Positions 30,615 to 40,383 of a DNA stretch of 46,035 nt are shown piece by piece. The stretch lies in the IMG/VR virus record IMGVR_UViG_3300021959_000084, positions 1 through 46,035 of that record. One strand, given 5' to 3'. Both the position numbers and the translations under genes were made by a program. Every line of letters starts with the position of its first letter. Positions within the stretch are counted from its first letter, which is position 1. The notes beneath the pieces are model-generated. The model did no database searches. It worked only from the letters and a program-made list of their open reading frames with translations, and was not told where the DNA came from. The stretch is from a virus.

Positions 30615-33600
30615 TCTGCAACCATAGCTTCAAAGAACTTGTCCAAGTCTTTACGTGCGGCAAGCGGAGAACTTCTGAGGGTACGTTGGGCGGCAGTCTT
30701 GCGTGCCTCTTTTTCTGCTTTGCGTACGTTCTTACGGAAGTTTCTAATCTCCATAGGCGTACCTTTGGCTGTCTTGTTCCACTCTTTAACGCTTTTCTCT
30801 ATGCTTCTTCTCTGGCTTTTATTACCTTTAAGCCATGCCTGCTTGAACTCCGTGGTTACACTACGTTGATAATCAGTAACTCGTTTAGCGTACTTGATCG
30901 CTCCGTACTGGTCAGCGGCTTCTTTAGGGTAGAAACCTAACAGCCTACCTAGAAGTAACATACTACCCATGTCTTCCGTCACAGTATAGCCACGTTTGTC
31001 TACGACAGTACCATTCTTTAAGTAAGCAAATGCGTCAGCAAAATTTCTTAGTGTAGTAGAGGGGGCTTTGCGAAGTGCATCACCTGTGGTTACTGTAGAG
31101 GAAAACGGAGCAGATGCGGCTAGGTATGCAAACTCACCTGACTGCTCAAGGAAACCATAGGCGGGGCCGAATATGTCTTTGATTTCTCTGTATTTATCTG
31201 AACCTGATAAAAAGAAACCTGTCCCAGGGATTACGTTGCCTAGAGACACACGACCACCAATATCTATAGGCATTACCTGATTGAGCGCACCAGTAAGTAA
31301 GAACTTAGACGATCCGGGGTATAAATCCTCAAGAAGTTTAGCCGCTTCGAACCTTACGCTACCTGATTTAAACCCAAGTGCTTGACCTAAAGTATCTATC
31401 AAGTCTTCTAAGTCTTCTGCTAGTGGTATACCTGACATACCTGACATAACTATAAGGCTAGTTAGCATACCTAACTTACCATTGCGTGACAGGTTAGCAA
31501 ACATCTGTATGGATGTAACTGGATACACCTTATACATATAGACAAAAGACATCCAACCATTACGGAAAGCATCTGGTCTGTTAAGAACAGAGTACTCACC
31601 CATAGTATTGTTTATAGCTTCAACAGAAAACTTAGTAGCTCCTGCGTTTGCTTCTGCATCTGATTTACCTACTGATTTTAGTCGCGCAAACTCTAGTCTA
31701 TACGCCGCAAGGCCAAAGCCTCTTCGCGCACCGCGTTCAGTTGCGTTAAACGGATACATGAAAGCGTCTACAAATTTTTGCATCCATGCTTTACTCATGT
31801 TGCCCCGTGATAGACCCATCATGGCGTTACTCTGTGCAGGTATCATCACACCTTCACGTATCTCTTGTGCTAAGAACTTAGCTTCTAGTTCAGTTAGGTT
31901 ATGTTCTGCCTGTAGTGTTTTGCTTTTGGCTACGCCATCATAGAACTCAGCCCTGTCAAAGTTTAACCCTGTATTCTTAGCGCCAAATCTTTGTAGTTGA
32001 TCTCCTGCTAGTCCCCTAACACCAACGTCAGCCATAGCTTTGTTGATAGAACCTATAGATGCAAAGCCAAATCCTCCGCCAAACCCTGTCTTACTGTTGT
32101 GGCTAGATAGATAAGGTAGTCCGTTCACATAAACACCTATAAAGTTTAGCGTACCTGTAGCAATAGAACCCCCTAGCTGAAACAAACTTGCGAATGAGCG
32201 AACGCCTGCCGCCATCTTACTGGCTTCAAAGTCCGACATAGATACGTCACGATTGTTATTAAGGAAGTCAATACCTCTAGCCGCTTCCGCGTGGTACTCG
32301 TTACCATAGTTTGTACCACCGCGTTGAGTGTTCTTTACCATACTATCCAGCTCTGCGTATTGATAAGAAGCGTCAGTGCGTACTGCTTGTGATAGCGACA
32401 TATCTTCCTTCATAGCTTTTAAGTTAGCTAATCTTTGTTTAGTTTCGCTACCATCCATACGCCACTTCTCTCTGGATTCACGTAGGTTTAGGTTCATTAG
32501 GTTAGTCATTGCAGGGCGTAACTGTGTCTTAGCTATAGTAGCGGCACGTTTATCTATGTGTTGTGACACTGAGAGTACACCATCAAGGTCACCCCCGGGG
32601 GTAAAGCTACGCTCAAGACGTTGTCGTGCGCTTGCGTTCTGTCTAGTAAGGCCTGTAACAACTCGCTCCATCTTGGTAGGCGATAGGTTAATATCAAAGA
32701 ACTGTATACCACGTACAAAATCATTTAGGTTAAGCTCAGGTGGGCCAGATACACTGTCAAGCACAGCTTCAGACACAGCTTCTAGTGTGACTGATTGCGT
32801 AGTAAAGTCACCTGTGTTTGTATCTTTTACTAGCGCTTTAAAGCTAGTAACTTTACCCATGTCTTCGTTGAACGTACCTGCAAGACGCTCAGCATCACTA
32901 GCTTTATCTACTTGTTTGTATACAAGTAAGTCTTGATGTCGTTCATGTAACTGTACAACCTTACCATTAACTTTAGCTTGTATACGTATTTGGAATCGAC
33001 CTTCTCTCATCACGGGGGTGTAGCCAGTTGCTATCGAACGCTTGGCATATAGGTCTGACTCACGGTTTAGATAGTCTGAAAGCATAACCCTACGTACTTC
33101 TTCTTGTAATAGGAACTTAGTACTGTCATCGTTAAGCAGGCGACTACGTAGGCTGTCTAGTTGTGCGACTACATCTTGACCTTTAGCTTTGTTAGTACCT
33201 TCGTAGAAAGTTTGTACTGTCTTACCTTTATCTTTTGTAGCACCGATAAGATATTTGTTTATGGATTCTATATATTTCTCTGCGTTTGCCATAGCAGTAG
33301 CGGATGGTACAAGCATACCTTTGTTGTCAGTAGTTAGGTCTGTAACGTACAACTCACCCATGTAGTCTATGATACCACGAATAGCAGTTTTGTCTTCAGT
33401 TGTTAGTCTACCATTATCACGTATCAAGTTGTTAAGGTTAGTCATTACGTTAGCTTTTTCTTGTAAGTATGCGTTATACTTAGCTTTTACTAACTCTATC
33501 TCTACGTTATCCATAGCTTCACGTACTTTTTTGTAAGCTATGTACTCTATACTTTGGTCTGTAAGGTTCGGTATACCTTTAACATCCACAGTTTTAGACT

Positions 33601-36600
33601 GTTCTACATTGTTTTCATCTAGGTACACATCTTGATACGTATACCCATCACGTAATTCTTGTAGGGTTCTAGTACCCATCTTCTTTAATCTTGCTAACTC
33701 TTTATCTATAGTCTCTGGCTTACCATCTATAATTTGTAGTAATGATACCTTACCATATTGGTTGTTAAATAGGTTAAGAGCTTTACGTTGCCCATCGAAT
33801 AGCATTGTGTTTACTGTATTAGTTTGCTCGCTAGTTATCTGTCCTGCGGGGCCGAACTTCCTGTTAAGCGCCGCTTTCATAGTATCATTGGCACGAATAC
33901 GTACGTCACTAGCTATGTTACCATGAGCCATAAACATCTGGTGGATGTCAGCAAGCCCTGCATTTTTACGTGCGCGGTAGTTAGATAAGCTAAGGTACTT
34001 AGCACTGAATCTGTCGAACCTATCTTTAATATCTTTACCGCCAGAGGTAGCTTCTTTCCATATTTCTTCCCAGTTAGTAGGTAGAGGTTTACCCTGACCC
34101 ATGGCTTTAGCCGCTATTATATTAGCAACACGCATGTTAGTGGCAGGTGCGAACCTACCAGTGCTAGCTTCTCCTGTATTAGTTGTCACGTCTTTGTACT
34201 GTTGTGCTACTTCGGACATGATAACTAGCTGACCACCGCCACTAGAGTTTGTTCGTGTGTATTTTCTCGACTGATCTACAAGGTAGCGGATGTCCTCGTC
34301 ACCAAACTTAGCGCCAAACTTGTTAAGAAATTTCTTAATGGCGTTAGATATACGTGCTATGACAGATGTGTCTATAACTGCGGCGTAGTCTGCTATGTAT
34401 TCTTCGACAGCTTCAGCTTTGCTTTGCCCATACGCTTCCATTGTACTGTCGACTGCTGACTGAACATACTCGTTGTTATCATACAAGCTCTCCATTAGAG
34501 CATTGAACTGTTTCTTAGGTACAATACTACGTAGTCCGTAGTGTCCTAGTACTTCGTGAGCCATGACAAAGTTTAGATGCTGTTGGTTAGCTATCTTATC
34601 TGAGAATATAATAACTGTACTACCATCGAACGCATAGCCTACTGCGTTCTGTGTGTCAAAGTCTCCTTCAGTACGTGCGGCGGCGGCGGCTTTATGCAAC
34701 TGGGGGTTTCTAGCTTTGAGGTCTGCTTGATCTCGGTATACAAATAGCTTTGGCTTTACTTCTAGTTTGTTTATAAACTGACGTGCAAGCATACGGACAC
34801 GGCCATTGGCCATGGTTCGTACCGGTGTACCGTCTTCGGTGACAGCTCCATCAAGTGAGAACCTACCTGAGTCTCTACCTTGTTTACCTGTAACAGCAAG
34901 GTCTTTCATAGCATCCACAAATTCCATAATAGATGTGTTATCATTTGGTTTTGTGTTAGCTAACTCTTCTTTAATATTTGCAGGGGTTGCTACTCTACCT
35001 CCTGCTTTAGCAGTGTTAAACTCTACGCCAACATTTAGTAAGTCAGGTATAAGCCCTTGCTGTTGTAATAAAGTAAACCCAGGGTTAACGCCTTTACTAT
35101 CCATAACATTAATAGTTTCTAGTTCTTCAGCTACTACTAATAGAACTGCACGACTATCATCATTATAAATAAAATCATCTAAGTATTCTCTAGCTTGATT
35201 ACGTTTCTTTATACCTTCGCCTTTAGTAGGTGAGAAGTAAGCAGTACGTACAAGAGCGTATAAGTTTTGTTTATACTTAGCTCCTACTTCTGTTTCTATA
35301 TTAGAAATCATGTCGTCAACGCTAGAGTCTCTGTATATTTGTTCTTCTGGTTCTAACGAAGTACCTACGGGGGCGTTAAGAGCTACGCTAGATAGGTCAG
35401 CATCTGTAAGTTTACCTTTTGTAGCTTTAGTATTTATACTACGTTGTTCTGATACAGATAGACTAGCAAACTCTGGTAGTGCGGCGTTACCACGTTGTTT
35501 CTTAAAGTCATTGTAAGCATCACGACCTACACTTAAGTCTTCTTCTACTACTGGTTTAGGTTCTACCTTAGGTTCTACCTTAGGTTCTACTACCACTGCT
35601 CCCTTTGGCTGAGTTTTCTTTAGAATTTTCTTTTTAGGCTCTGCTTTTTTCTTTAGCGTTTTCTTTGGCTGAGTTTTCTTTTTAGGCTCTGCTTTTTTCT
35701 TTAGAGTTTTTTTACCGCCAGTAGGTGGGCCATCAGGCTCGTTAGGGTTACGTATTAGCGGTTCACGTTGGCCTTTAGGTTGCGCTTTAGTTTTACGTAG
35801 CTTGTCAAACAATTCTTTGTTGGCAGTACCTTCTCGCACAGCTTGCACCCACTCTCGTTGAGCATCCATTTGCCGCGAATCAAGTGTAACTTTACTAGAT
35901 AACTTCTTGCGGCTGTCGTTAAACTGATCCCACAAGCTAGTAGCATCTACGTATTCATCTACTGTTAGTGTATCTGCAAAGGCTTGTTCGGATCGTTGTC
36001 GTTCTGCAGCTTGGAAGTCTGCATCTCGTTGTGTTCTATCAGCTTCAGCGTTACGTTGATCTTCTTGAGCTTGATTCATAGCCTGTCGTAATGGGTTAAG
36101 TCCTTCGAACATAGCTGAATTAATAGGGGGCGGCGGAGGCGTAGCGTTAAATGATTCAGTAAATCGTAGCTGCCCTTGGTCTTCTAATTCTGCTTGTGTA
36201 TCAGTCACTTGTACAGTTGGGCGCAGTACGTTGCCAGTAAATGGTAGCTCTTGCCCAGTAACACGCGCTTGTGTAGCTGTATCTAAACCCATTTCAGTTG
36301 GGGTAAACATCTCTGCCTGCCCTGTGCTATCAGGTGCAACAGGTGCAACAGGTGCAGGTAAATCTAATTCCAGTTGACCTTCTATTGGGCCTTGTGTCTG
36401 CGGCGGCCCAAAATCAAACGCTTCTTGAGCAGGGTCAGTAGTAATAGGTTGTTGACCTAACTCTGCACCAGCACCAAACAACTCTCCTTGTTCGCCTTGA
36501 TAGTTTGTTAGTAGCGTAGGAGCAGGAGCTTGGCCTAAGGGCGTGTCTTCGCCAAATAACTCTCCTTGTATAGGAGCGACAGGAGCGACAGGAGTTTCTT

Positions 36601-37912
36601 CTGTTTTCGTAGCACTACCTAATGCGTCAACAGGTTTGCCTTTACGTAAGTTAACAATACCACCGATTGTACCACCTACTGTAAACCCTGCAACAGCAGA
36701 CTCAATTATGCGTGATAGATATTCATCATCTTCGTAAGCTCTATACCGCCCACCCGCTGTCATGTTTAAAACTTCTTGACCTGCTTCGGTAGCACCTTCT
36801 AATGTTCCGCCTACAACAGCGCCTTTAAATAATCTTTTTGCTACACCACTAGGTGACACACCCGATAACCCAAATAGTTTACTAGCTGCTATAGCTTCTG
36901 GTATTGTAGATAGAATTGCATACGGTATACCGAGTGCTGCTGCTATGGCTCTAGCATCTTTATCACCTGCGCCTGCACCACGTTCTCGTTGCTCGTTGTA
37001 TATATCAGCTGTACCAATAGCATAATTGTTAATTGCTGTAGCCGCGCCTGCGCCACCTAATTGCGATAGTGCTTTACGTTGAGTAGCACTTAAACTTTTT
37101 ATACCACCCTTAGTATATTGTTCTGCCGCTTCCTTAGCAACTTTTTTAAATGCGGCTTTACTAAACATAGCCCCTACGGATGCAAGCGCACCACCTACTG
37201 GGTTAGCAGTAGTAGCAGTACCGGCTGCAAAACCTGCAAGGCCAACGCCGATAGTCTCTATAATATTTGGGCCTTGTTGTCCTATCATAGACACAGCGTA
37301 CTCAATCGCACTAAGTTCACCGCTAGCTACATCTGCAGCACTGGCTTGAAATGGCGATAGTTCTTCTGATCGTTCGCTTGCTCTGTTTACTATACCAGAA
37401 CCTAATTCTTCAGCACCAAGGAACTGTAGCCCTGCACCACCTAATGTCTTTAGTCCTTGCGTACCAAGTTCAAAGCTACGTTTAAATCTAGTGCCAAGAG
37501 TAGGGTCTTCAATACGCCCTAGGTATTCAGAGTATTGTTCTCTGGATAACGGCGACCAAGCTCCAGGTTTACGAGGCACTCCACCTTTGCCTAAATATTC
37601 TTTAGACCTTACAGCATCAGCATAGTCATCTACTTGGAACTCAAACCCATTAACAGACATAATACCTGAACCAGAATCAAATAATATATCATCACCTCCT
37701 GAAGGAGATGCTTTCATTTCGGGAACGCTGTAATCAAAATCACCTATACTAGACTCAGGCATTTTTTGGATTAACGAATCTGCCGCAGACGGAGTAAGCC
37801 CACCTAAACCTGTTGCGGCAGCTGCACTCCAAGGATCATTAGGTCTTGGTCGTAGTCCTATACCCATTGCTTCGTCTGGAGTTTGTCCATACCGCAAAGT
37901 TCTGTTGGCCAT
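30611..37912 (-). CDS. Giant polyvalent / ejection protein with zincin-like motif (2433 aa)
   Basis: AGGAG precedes the ATG by 6 nt. The N-terminal 430 residues include hydrophobic Gly/Ala-rich stretches (about 215-260 and 285-420) that could enter a membrane. Residues 449-590 are Pro/Gln-rich with repeated QxELF-like motifs; about 730-785 is a Lys/Pro-repeat linker. Around 1119-1126 is AHEVLGHYGLR followed by EEYIADYAA, the motif pair of zincin-like domains in polyvalent phage proteins. The C-terminal part (about 2120-2190, FVYMYKVYPVTSIQMFANLS, then GIPLAEDLEDLIDTLG) matches what I know as LPD38, with a basic tail. Position beside SLT and membrane-active proteins suggests ejection into the host. 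Confidence 0.8.
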   Translation of the reverse strand: MANRTLRYGQTPDEAMGIGLRPRPNDPWSAAAATGLGGLTPSAADSLIQKMPESSIGDFDYSVPEMKASPSGGDDILFDSGSGIMSVNGFEFQVDDYADAVRSKEYLGKGGVPRKPGAWSPLSREQYSEYLGRIEDPTLGTRFKRSFELGTQGLKTLGGAGLQFLGAEELGSGIVNRASERSEELSPFQASAADVASGELSAIEYAVSMIGQQGPNIIETIGVGLAGFAAGTATTANPVGGALASVGAMFSKAAFKKVAKEAAEQYTKGGIKSLSATQRKALSQLGGAGAATAINNYAIGTADIYNEQRERGAGAGDKDARAIAAALGIPYAILSTIPEAIAASKLFGLSGVSPSGVAKRLFKGAVVGGTLEGATEAGQEVLNMTAGGRYRAYEDDEYLSRIIESAVAGFTVGGTIGGIVNLRKGKPVDALGSATKTEETPVAPVAPIQGELFGEDTPLGQAPAPTLLTNYQGEQGELFGAGAELGQQPITTDPAQEAFDFGPPQTQGPIEGQLELDLPAPVAPVAPDSTGQAEMFTPTEMGLDTATQARVTGQELPFTGNVLRPTVQVTDTQAELEDQGQLRFTESFNATPPPPPINSAMFEGLNPLRQAMNQAQEDQRNAEADRTQRDADFQAAERQRSEQAFADTLTVDEYVDATSLWDQFNDSRKKLSSKVTLDSRQMDAQREWVQAVREGTANKELFDKLRKTKAQPKGQREPLIRNPNEPDGPPTGGKKTLKKKAEPKKKTQPKKTLKKKAEPKKKILKKTQPKGAVVVEPKVEPKVEPKPVVEEDLSVGRDAYNDFKKQRGNAALPEFASLSVSEQRSINTKATKGKLTDADLSSVALNAPVGTSLEPEEQIYRDSSVDDMISNIETEVGAKYKQNLYALVRTAYFSPTKGEGIKKRNQAREYLDDFIYNDDSRAVLLVVAEELETINVMDSKGVNPGFTLLQQQGLIPDLLNVGVEFNTAKAGGRVATPANIKEELANTKPNDNTSIMEFVDAMKDLAVTGKQGRDSGRFSLDGAVTEDGTPVRTMANGRVRMLARQFINKLEVKPKLFVYRDQADLKARNPQLHKAAAAARTEGDFDTQNAVGYAFDGSTVIIFSDKIANQQHLNFVMAHEVLGHYGLRSIVPKKQFNALMESLYDNNEYVQSAVDSTMEAYGQSKAEAVEEYIADYAAVIDTSVIARISNAIKKFLNKFGAKFGDEDIRYLVDQSRKYTRTNSSGGGQLVIMSEVAQQYKDVTTNTGEASTGRFAPATNMRVANIIAAKAMGQGKPLPTNWEEIWKEATSGGKDIKDRFDRFSAKYLSLSNYRARKNAGLADIHQMFMAHGNIASDVRIRANDTMKAALNRKFGPAGQITSEQTNTVNTMLFDGQRKALNLFNNQYGKVSLLQIIDGKPETIDKELARLKKMGTRTLQELRDGYTYQDVYLDENNVEQSKTVDVKGIPNLTDQSIEYIAYKKVREAMDNVEIELVKAKYNAYLQEKANVMTNLNNLIRDNGRLTTEDKTAIRGIIDYMGELYVTDLTTDNKGMLVPSATAMANAEKYIESINKYLIGATKDKGKTVQTFYEGTNKAKGQDVVAQLDSLRSRLLNDDSTKFLLQEEVRRVMLSDYLNRESDLYAKRSIATGYTPVMREGRFQIRIQAKVNGKVVQLHERHQDLLVYKQVDKASDAERLAGTFNEDMGKVTSFKALVKDTNTGDFTTQSVTLEAVSEAVLDSVSGPPELNLNDFVRGIQFFDINLSPTKMERVVTGLTRQNASARQRLERSFTPGGDLDGVLSVSQHIDKRAATIAKTQLRPAMTNLMNLNLRESREKWRMDGSETKQRLANLKAMKEDMSLSQAVRTDASYQYAELDSMVKNTQRGGTNYGNEYHAEAARGIDFLNNNRDVSMSDFEASKMAAGVRSFASLFQLGGSIATGTLNFIGVYVNGLPYLSSHNSKTGFGGGFGFASIGSINKAMADVGVRGLAGDQLQRFGAKNTGLNFDRAEFYDGVAKSKTLQAEHNLTELEAKFLAQEIREGVMIPAQSNAMMGLSRGNMSKAWMQKFVDAFMYPFNATERGARRGFGLAAYRLEFARLKSVGKSDAEANAGATKFSVEAINNTMGEYSVLNRPDAFRNGWMSFVYMYKVYPVTSIQMFANLSRNGKLGMLTSLIVMSGMSGIPLAEDLEDLIDTLGQALGFKSGSVRFEAAKLLEDLYPGSSKFLLTGALNQVMPIDIGGRVSLGNVIPGTGFFLSGSDKYREIKDIFGPAYGFLEQSGEFAYLAASAPFSSTVTTGDALRKAPSTTLRNFADAFAYLKNGTVVDKRGYTVTEDMGSMLLLGRLLGFYPKEAADQYGAIKYAKRVTDYQRSVTTEFKQAWLKGNKSQRRSIEKSVKEWNKTAKGTPMEIRNFRKNVRKAEKEARKTAAQRTLRSSPLAARKDLDKFFEAMVAD

Positions 37913-37921
37913 TATTGTCTC

Positions 37922-40372
37922 CTAGTTATCTACAGGTACTAGTCCTGTACCTTGTATGCGGTATATTACTGTACTCGGTAAGCCTTCTGGATTTTCTGGA
38001 TTTTCCACATTGGTATTCATAATACGTACTTGGCCTTGGTCATTAATGTATTGGAATTGTGTACCTGTATCACCCATAGCAGTAAACTTATTAGATTTTT
38101 TAATACGTTCAAGTATAACTTGTCTTGCAGCCTCAGTATTAGCTTTATTTAACTCGCCTGTATATTTGAGAGCAGCCTTGTGTGATTCTAATTGTAATTC
38201 TCGTTGGTACTCAACAGTGCTTTTGCTTAATGCACTCACTGATGCTTTGTAGTCTTGGTCAAACAAGTACCCAATGTGTGTAGATATTTCGTCTACTGTC
38301 ATACCCTTTACTGTTGGATTCTCTACACCGTTAACAAACAAAGTCCATCTACCACCCGCGCCATCTGACTCTCTAAGTTCTATGTCATTAGTCTTAAAAG
38401 TGTTGGCCATTAGATTTACAAAAGGCATTAAGTCACCCTTCTTAACTTCTCGGAGTATACCCATACCTTTTAGGTAGCCCCTTGTGGCTTCCATTTTTGC
38501 TTTGATAGTAGTAATGTTTTGTTCAGCTTCTAGTTCTGCTGATATGTTACCTGCCAACCTATGTAGTGCTTGTGCGCGTGATAAAGTTTTTATAGTTTCA
38601 TTAGCGCTAGCTATTGTAGCTTCAGCTAGTCTATATTTTTCAGGGTCTAGAGAATACACAGACGCATTAACTTTTATAGTACCATCATTCTTCTGAGGGT
38701 TTACGTTAAGTCCAGCTTTATCAAGTACTTCAACTAATGTTTTCTCTTTCTCTTTATCACTAGCATCAGAGTTAGCTAACTTAAGAGCTTCTTCCCTAGC
38801 TTTTTTGTCAGCTTCTATTTTCTTAAGGTTATCTAGTTCTTGCTTTCTAGTTATACCTGCTTCAGGGCCTTCGTTTGTAAACACATCTCCAACATTGCGA
38901 TACGGCCCTGGTACTTCTGCATTAGTAGTTTGCACTTGGTTTTTTGCGGTTTCTATTTGAGCCAATGTATCACGGTACTCTTGTAACTTAGCCGCATACT
39001 CTTCAGCCGAAGCGTTATCTACTTGAGTTCTTAGTAGTGCTGCTTTCTTTGTAAGCTCTGCAACACTTTGCTGTGCATTTTGATAAGGTGCTACTTTTGC
39101 ACCAAGGCTATACTTATTAAATATTTGACTTTGTATATTAGCACGTCCTGTATCAGAACCACCAAATAAAATTTCAGCGTTTGCCCCACGAGGGCGAACT
39201 TCACCTGTACGTGGGTTATAGTCAAACACAGCCGCGGCTGTTGTGCCTTCGTTTAAAGTTACAGGAACAAACCCATCGCCTTCTGTACCACTAGGAAATG
39301 TCGGTAGTTCTATAGCGGCGTTAGCCCCTGGTCTTGCACCAGAAGCCATTGCTTTGTCTACAATACTAGATGCTGTAACTTGTAGTCCGCCAGGTAACTC
39401 ATTAGGTGAAGCTACAGAAAAATCTTTTTGGCCTGTACCTGTTGCTGTACTACCAGTCCATCTAGTAGCTAACCACATACGAGTAAACTGCCCCGCAGTC
39501 ATACGTTCATTACCACCGTTAAGTAAAATAAATTGCGGATCATTAACTACGCTAGTAGCAAGTACATCATAATTTGCAGGGTCTAGTAGTTTAGCCGCAC
39601 CAGTAGCACCTTGTTGGTGCGCGAGATATAATTCTCCTGCTGTAGGCTGTCGTCCTAGTACTGCAGCTAAAGACTTAGCATTTCTTGCCGCTAGTTTGGC
39701 TGCAGCATTAGACGAAGCTACGGCATCAAACTTGTTTGTTAAACCAAACTCAGCAGCAGTGGCATCTAAAAATTGAAACAATCCTCCTGCTGATGAATTA
39801 GGATTTTGAGCATTAGGGTCGAGAGAGCTTTCTACTCTAGCAGTGCTTTCTAAATAGCCTTCCGGTAGACCGTATCTTTTTTCTAAGTTAGCCCATACAG
39901 GTGCTAGGTTTTGTACAACAGTTTCTGGTGTAGTTGTTTTGCTAGTAACCTTGGCATCTGTTTTAGTTGGAGCAACAGTAGTACCATCGGCTAAGTCAGT
40001 AGCAACAGTAGGAGTACCAAATGCTTCTTGTTCATAGTTAGTTCTTGTGTAGTTTATTCCGGCTTGTACCGCCGCAGGATCATTGTTGGCATACACGTTG
40101 CGTTTTAATGTGCCTGTATAATCTGTACCAACAGAAGATGGTTGTATACCTCCGGAGTTTGCAGCTATTACATTTTGGCCAGACCTGTAGCGTTCTAAAT
40201 CTCGCATCTTGCGTAGTCGTAGCTCATTGTCTTCTATTTTTTGTGTGTTTAATGTTTGCGCTTGGTTTTCACGTGCGGCTCTATCTGCGGCCTCAGCCGG
40301 AGACTCACCTTGAAGTCTACCTAATCTACCTGCACTAACTACTGTGCTATACGAAGGGCCAAAAGCTACCAT
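37922..40372 (-). CDS. Internal virion protein with lytic transglycosylase (SLT) domain (816 aa)
   Basis: Residues about 158-260 form an SLT-type lysozyme-like domain: the catalytic Glu is E181 in ARVESSLDP, followed by GGLFQF (196-201) and HQQG (252-255). The rest is mainly helical and charged, with long coiled-coil-prone regions (for example residues about 500-560, EGPEAGITRKQELDNLKKIEA). This layout parallels T7 gp16-type internal proteins, which cut the peptidoglycan during DNA entry. It lies directly upstream of the giant protein and downstream of the membrane-active protein, the order expected for an ejection set. AAGGAG precedes the ATG. Confidence 0.82.
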   Translation of the reverse strand: MVAFGPSYSTVVSAGRLGRLQGESPAEAADRAARENQAQTLNTQKIEDNELRLRKMRDLERYRSGQNVIAANSGGIQPSSVGTDYTGTLKRNVYANNDPAAVQAGINYTRTNYEQEAFGTPTVATDLADGTTVAPTKTDAKVTSKTTTPETVVQNLAPVWANLEKRYGLPEGYLESTARVESSLDPNAQNPNSSAGGLFQFLDATAAEFGLTNKFDAVASSNAAAKLAARNAKSLAAVLGRQPTAGELYLAHQQGATGAAKLLDPANYDVLATSVVNDPQFILLNGGNERMTAGQFTRMWLATRWTGSTATGTGQKDFSVASPNELPGGLQVTASSIVDKAMASGARPGANAAIELPTFPSGTEGDGFVPVTLNEGTTAAAVFDYNPRTGEVRPRGANAEILFGGSDTGRANIQSQIFNKYSLGAKVAPYQNAQQSVAELTKKAALLRTQVDNASAEEYAAKLQEYRDTLAQIETAKNQVQTTNAEVPGPYRNVGDVFTNEGPEAGITRKQELDNLKKIEADKKAREEALKLANSDASDKEKEKTLVEVLDKAGLNVNPQKNDGTIKVNASVYSLDPEKYRLAEATIASANETIKTLSRAQALHRLAGNISAELEAEQNITTIKAKMEATRGYLKGMGILREVKKGDLMPFVNLMANTFKTNDIELRESDGAGGRWTLFVNGVENPTVKGMTVDEISTHIGYLFDQDYKASVSALSKSTVEYQRELQLESHKAALKYTGELNKANTEAARQVILERIKKSNKFTAMGDTGTQFQYINDQGQVRIMNTNVENPENPEGLPSTVIYRIQGTGLVPVDN

Positions 40373-40383
40373 GATATTTCTCC

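Noticed and set aside
32376-32936. 186-aa plus-strand frame inside the giant protein gene
   Set aside because: Shadow of the minus-strand coding sequence; no ribosome site, and Arg/Ser-rich composition typical of antisense frames.
35570-35725. Tandem repeats as a possible CRISPR-like array or origin iterons
   Set aside because: They are in frame and encode Lys/Pro repeats of the giant protein; no spacer structure.
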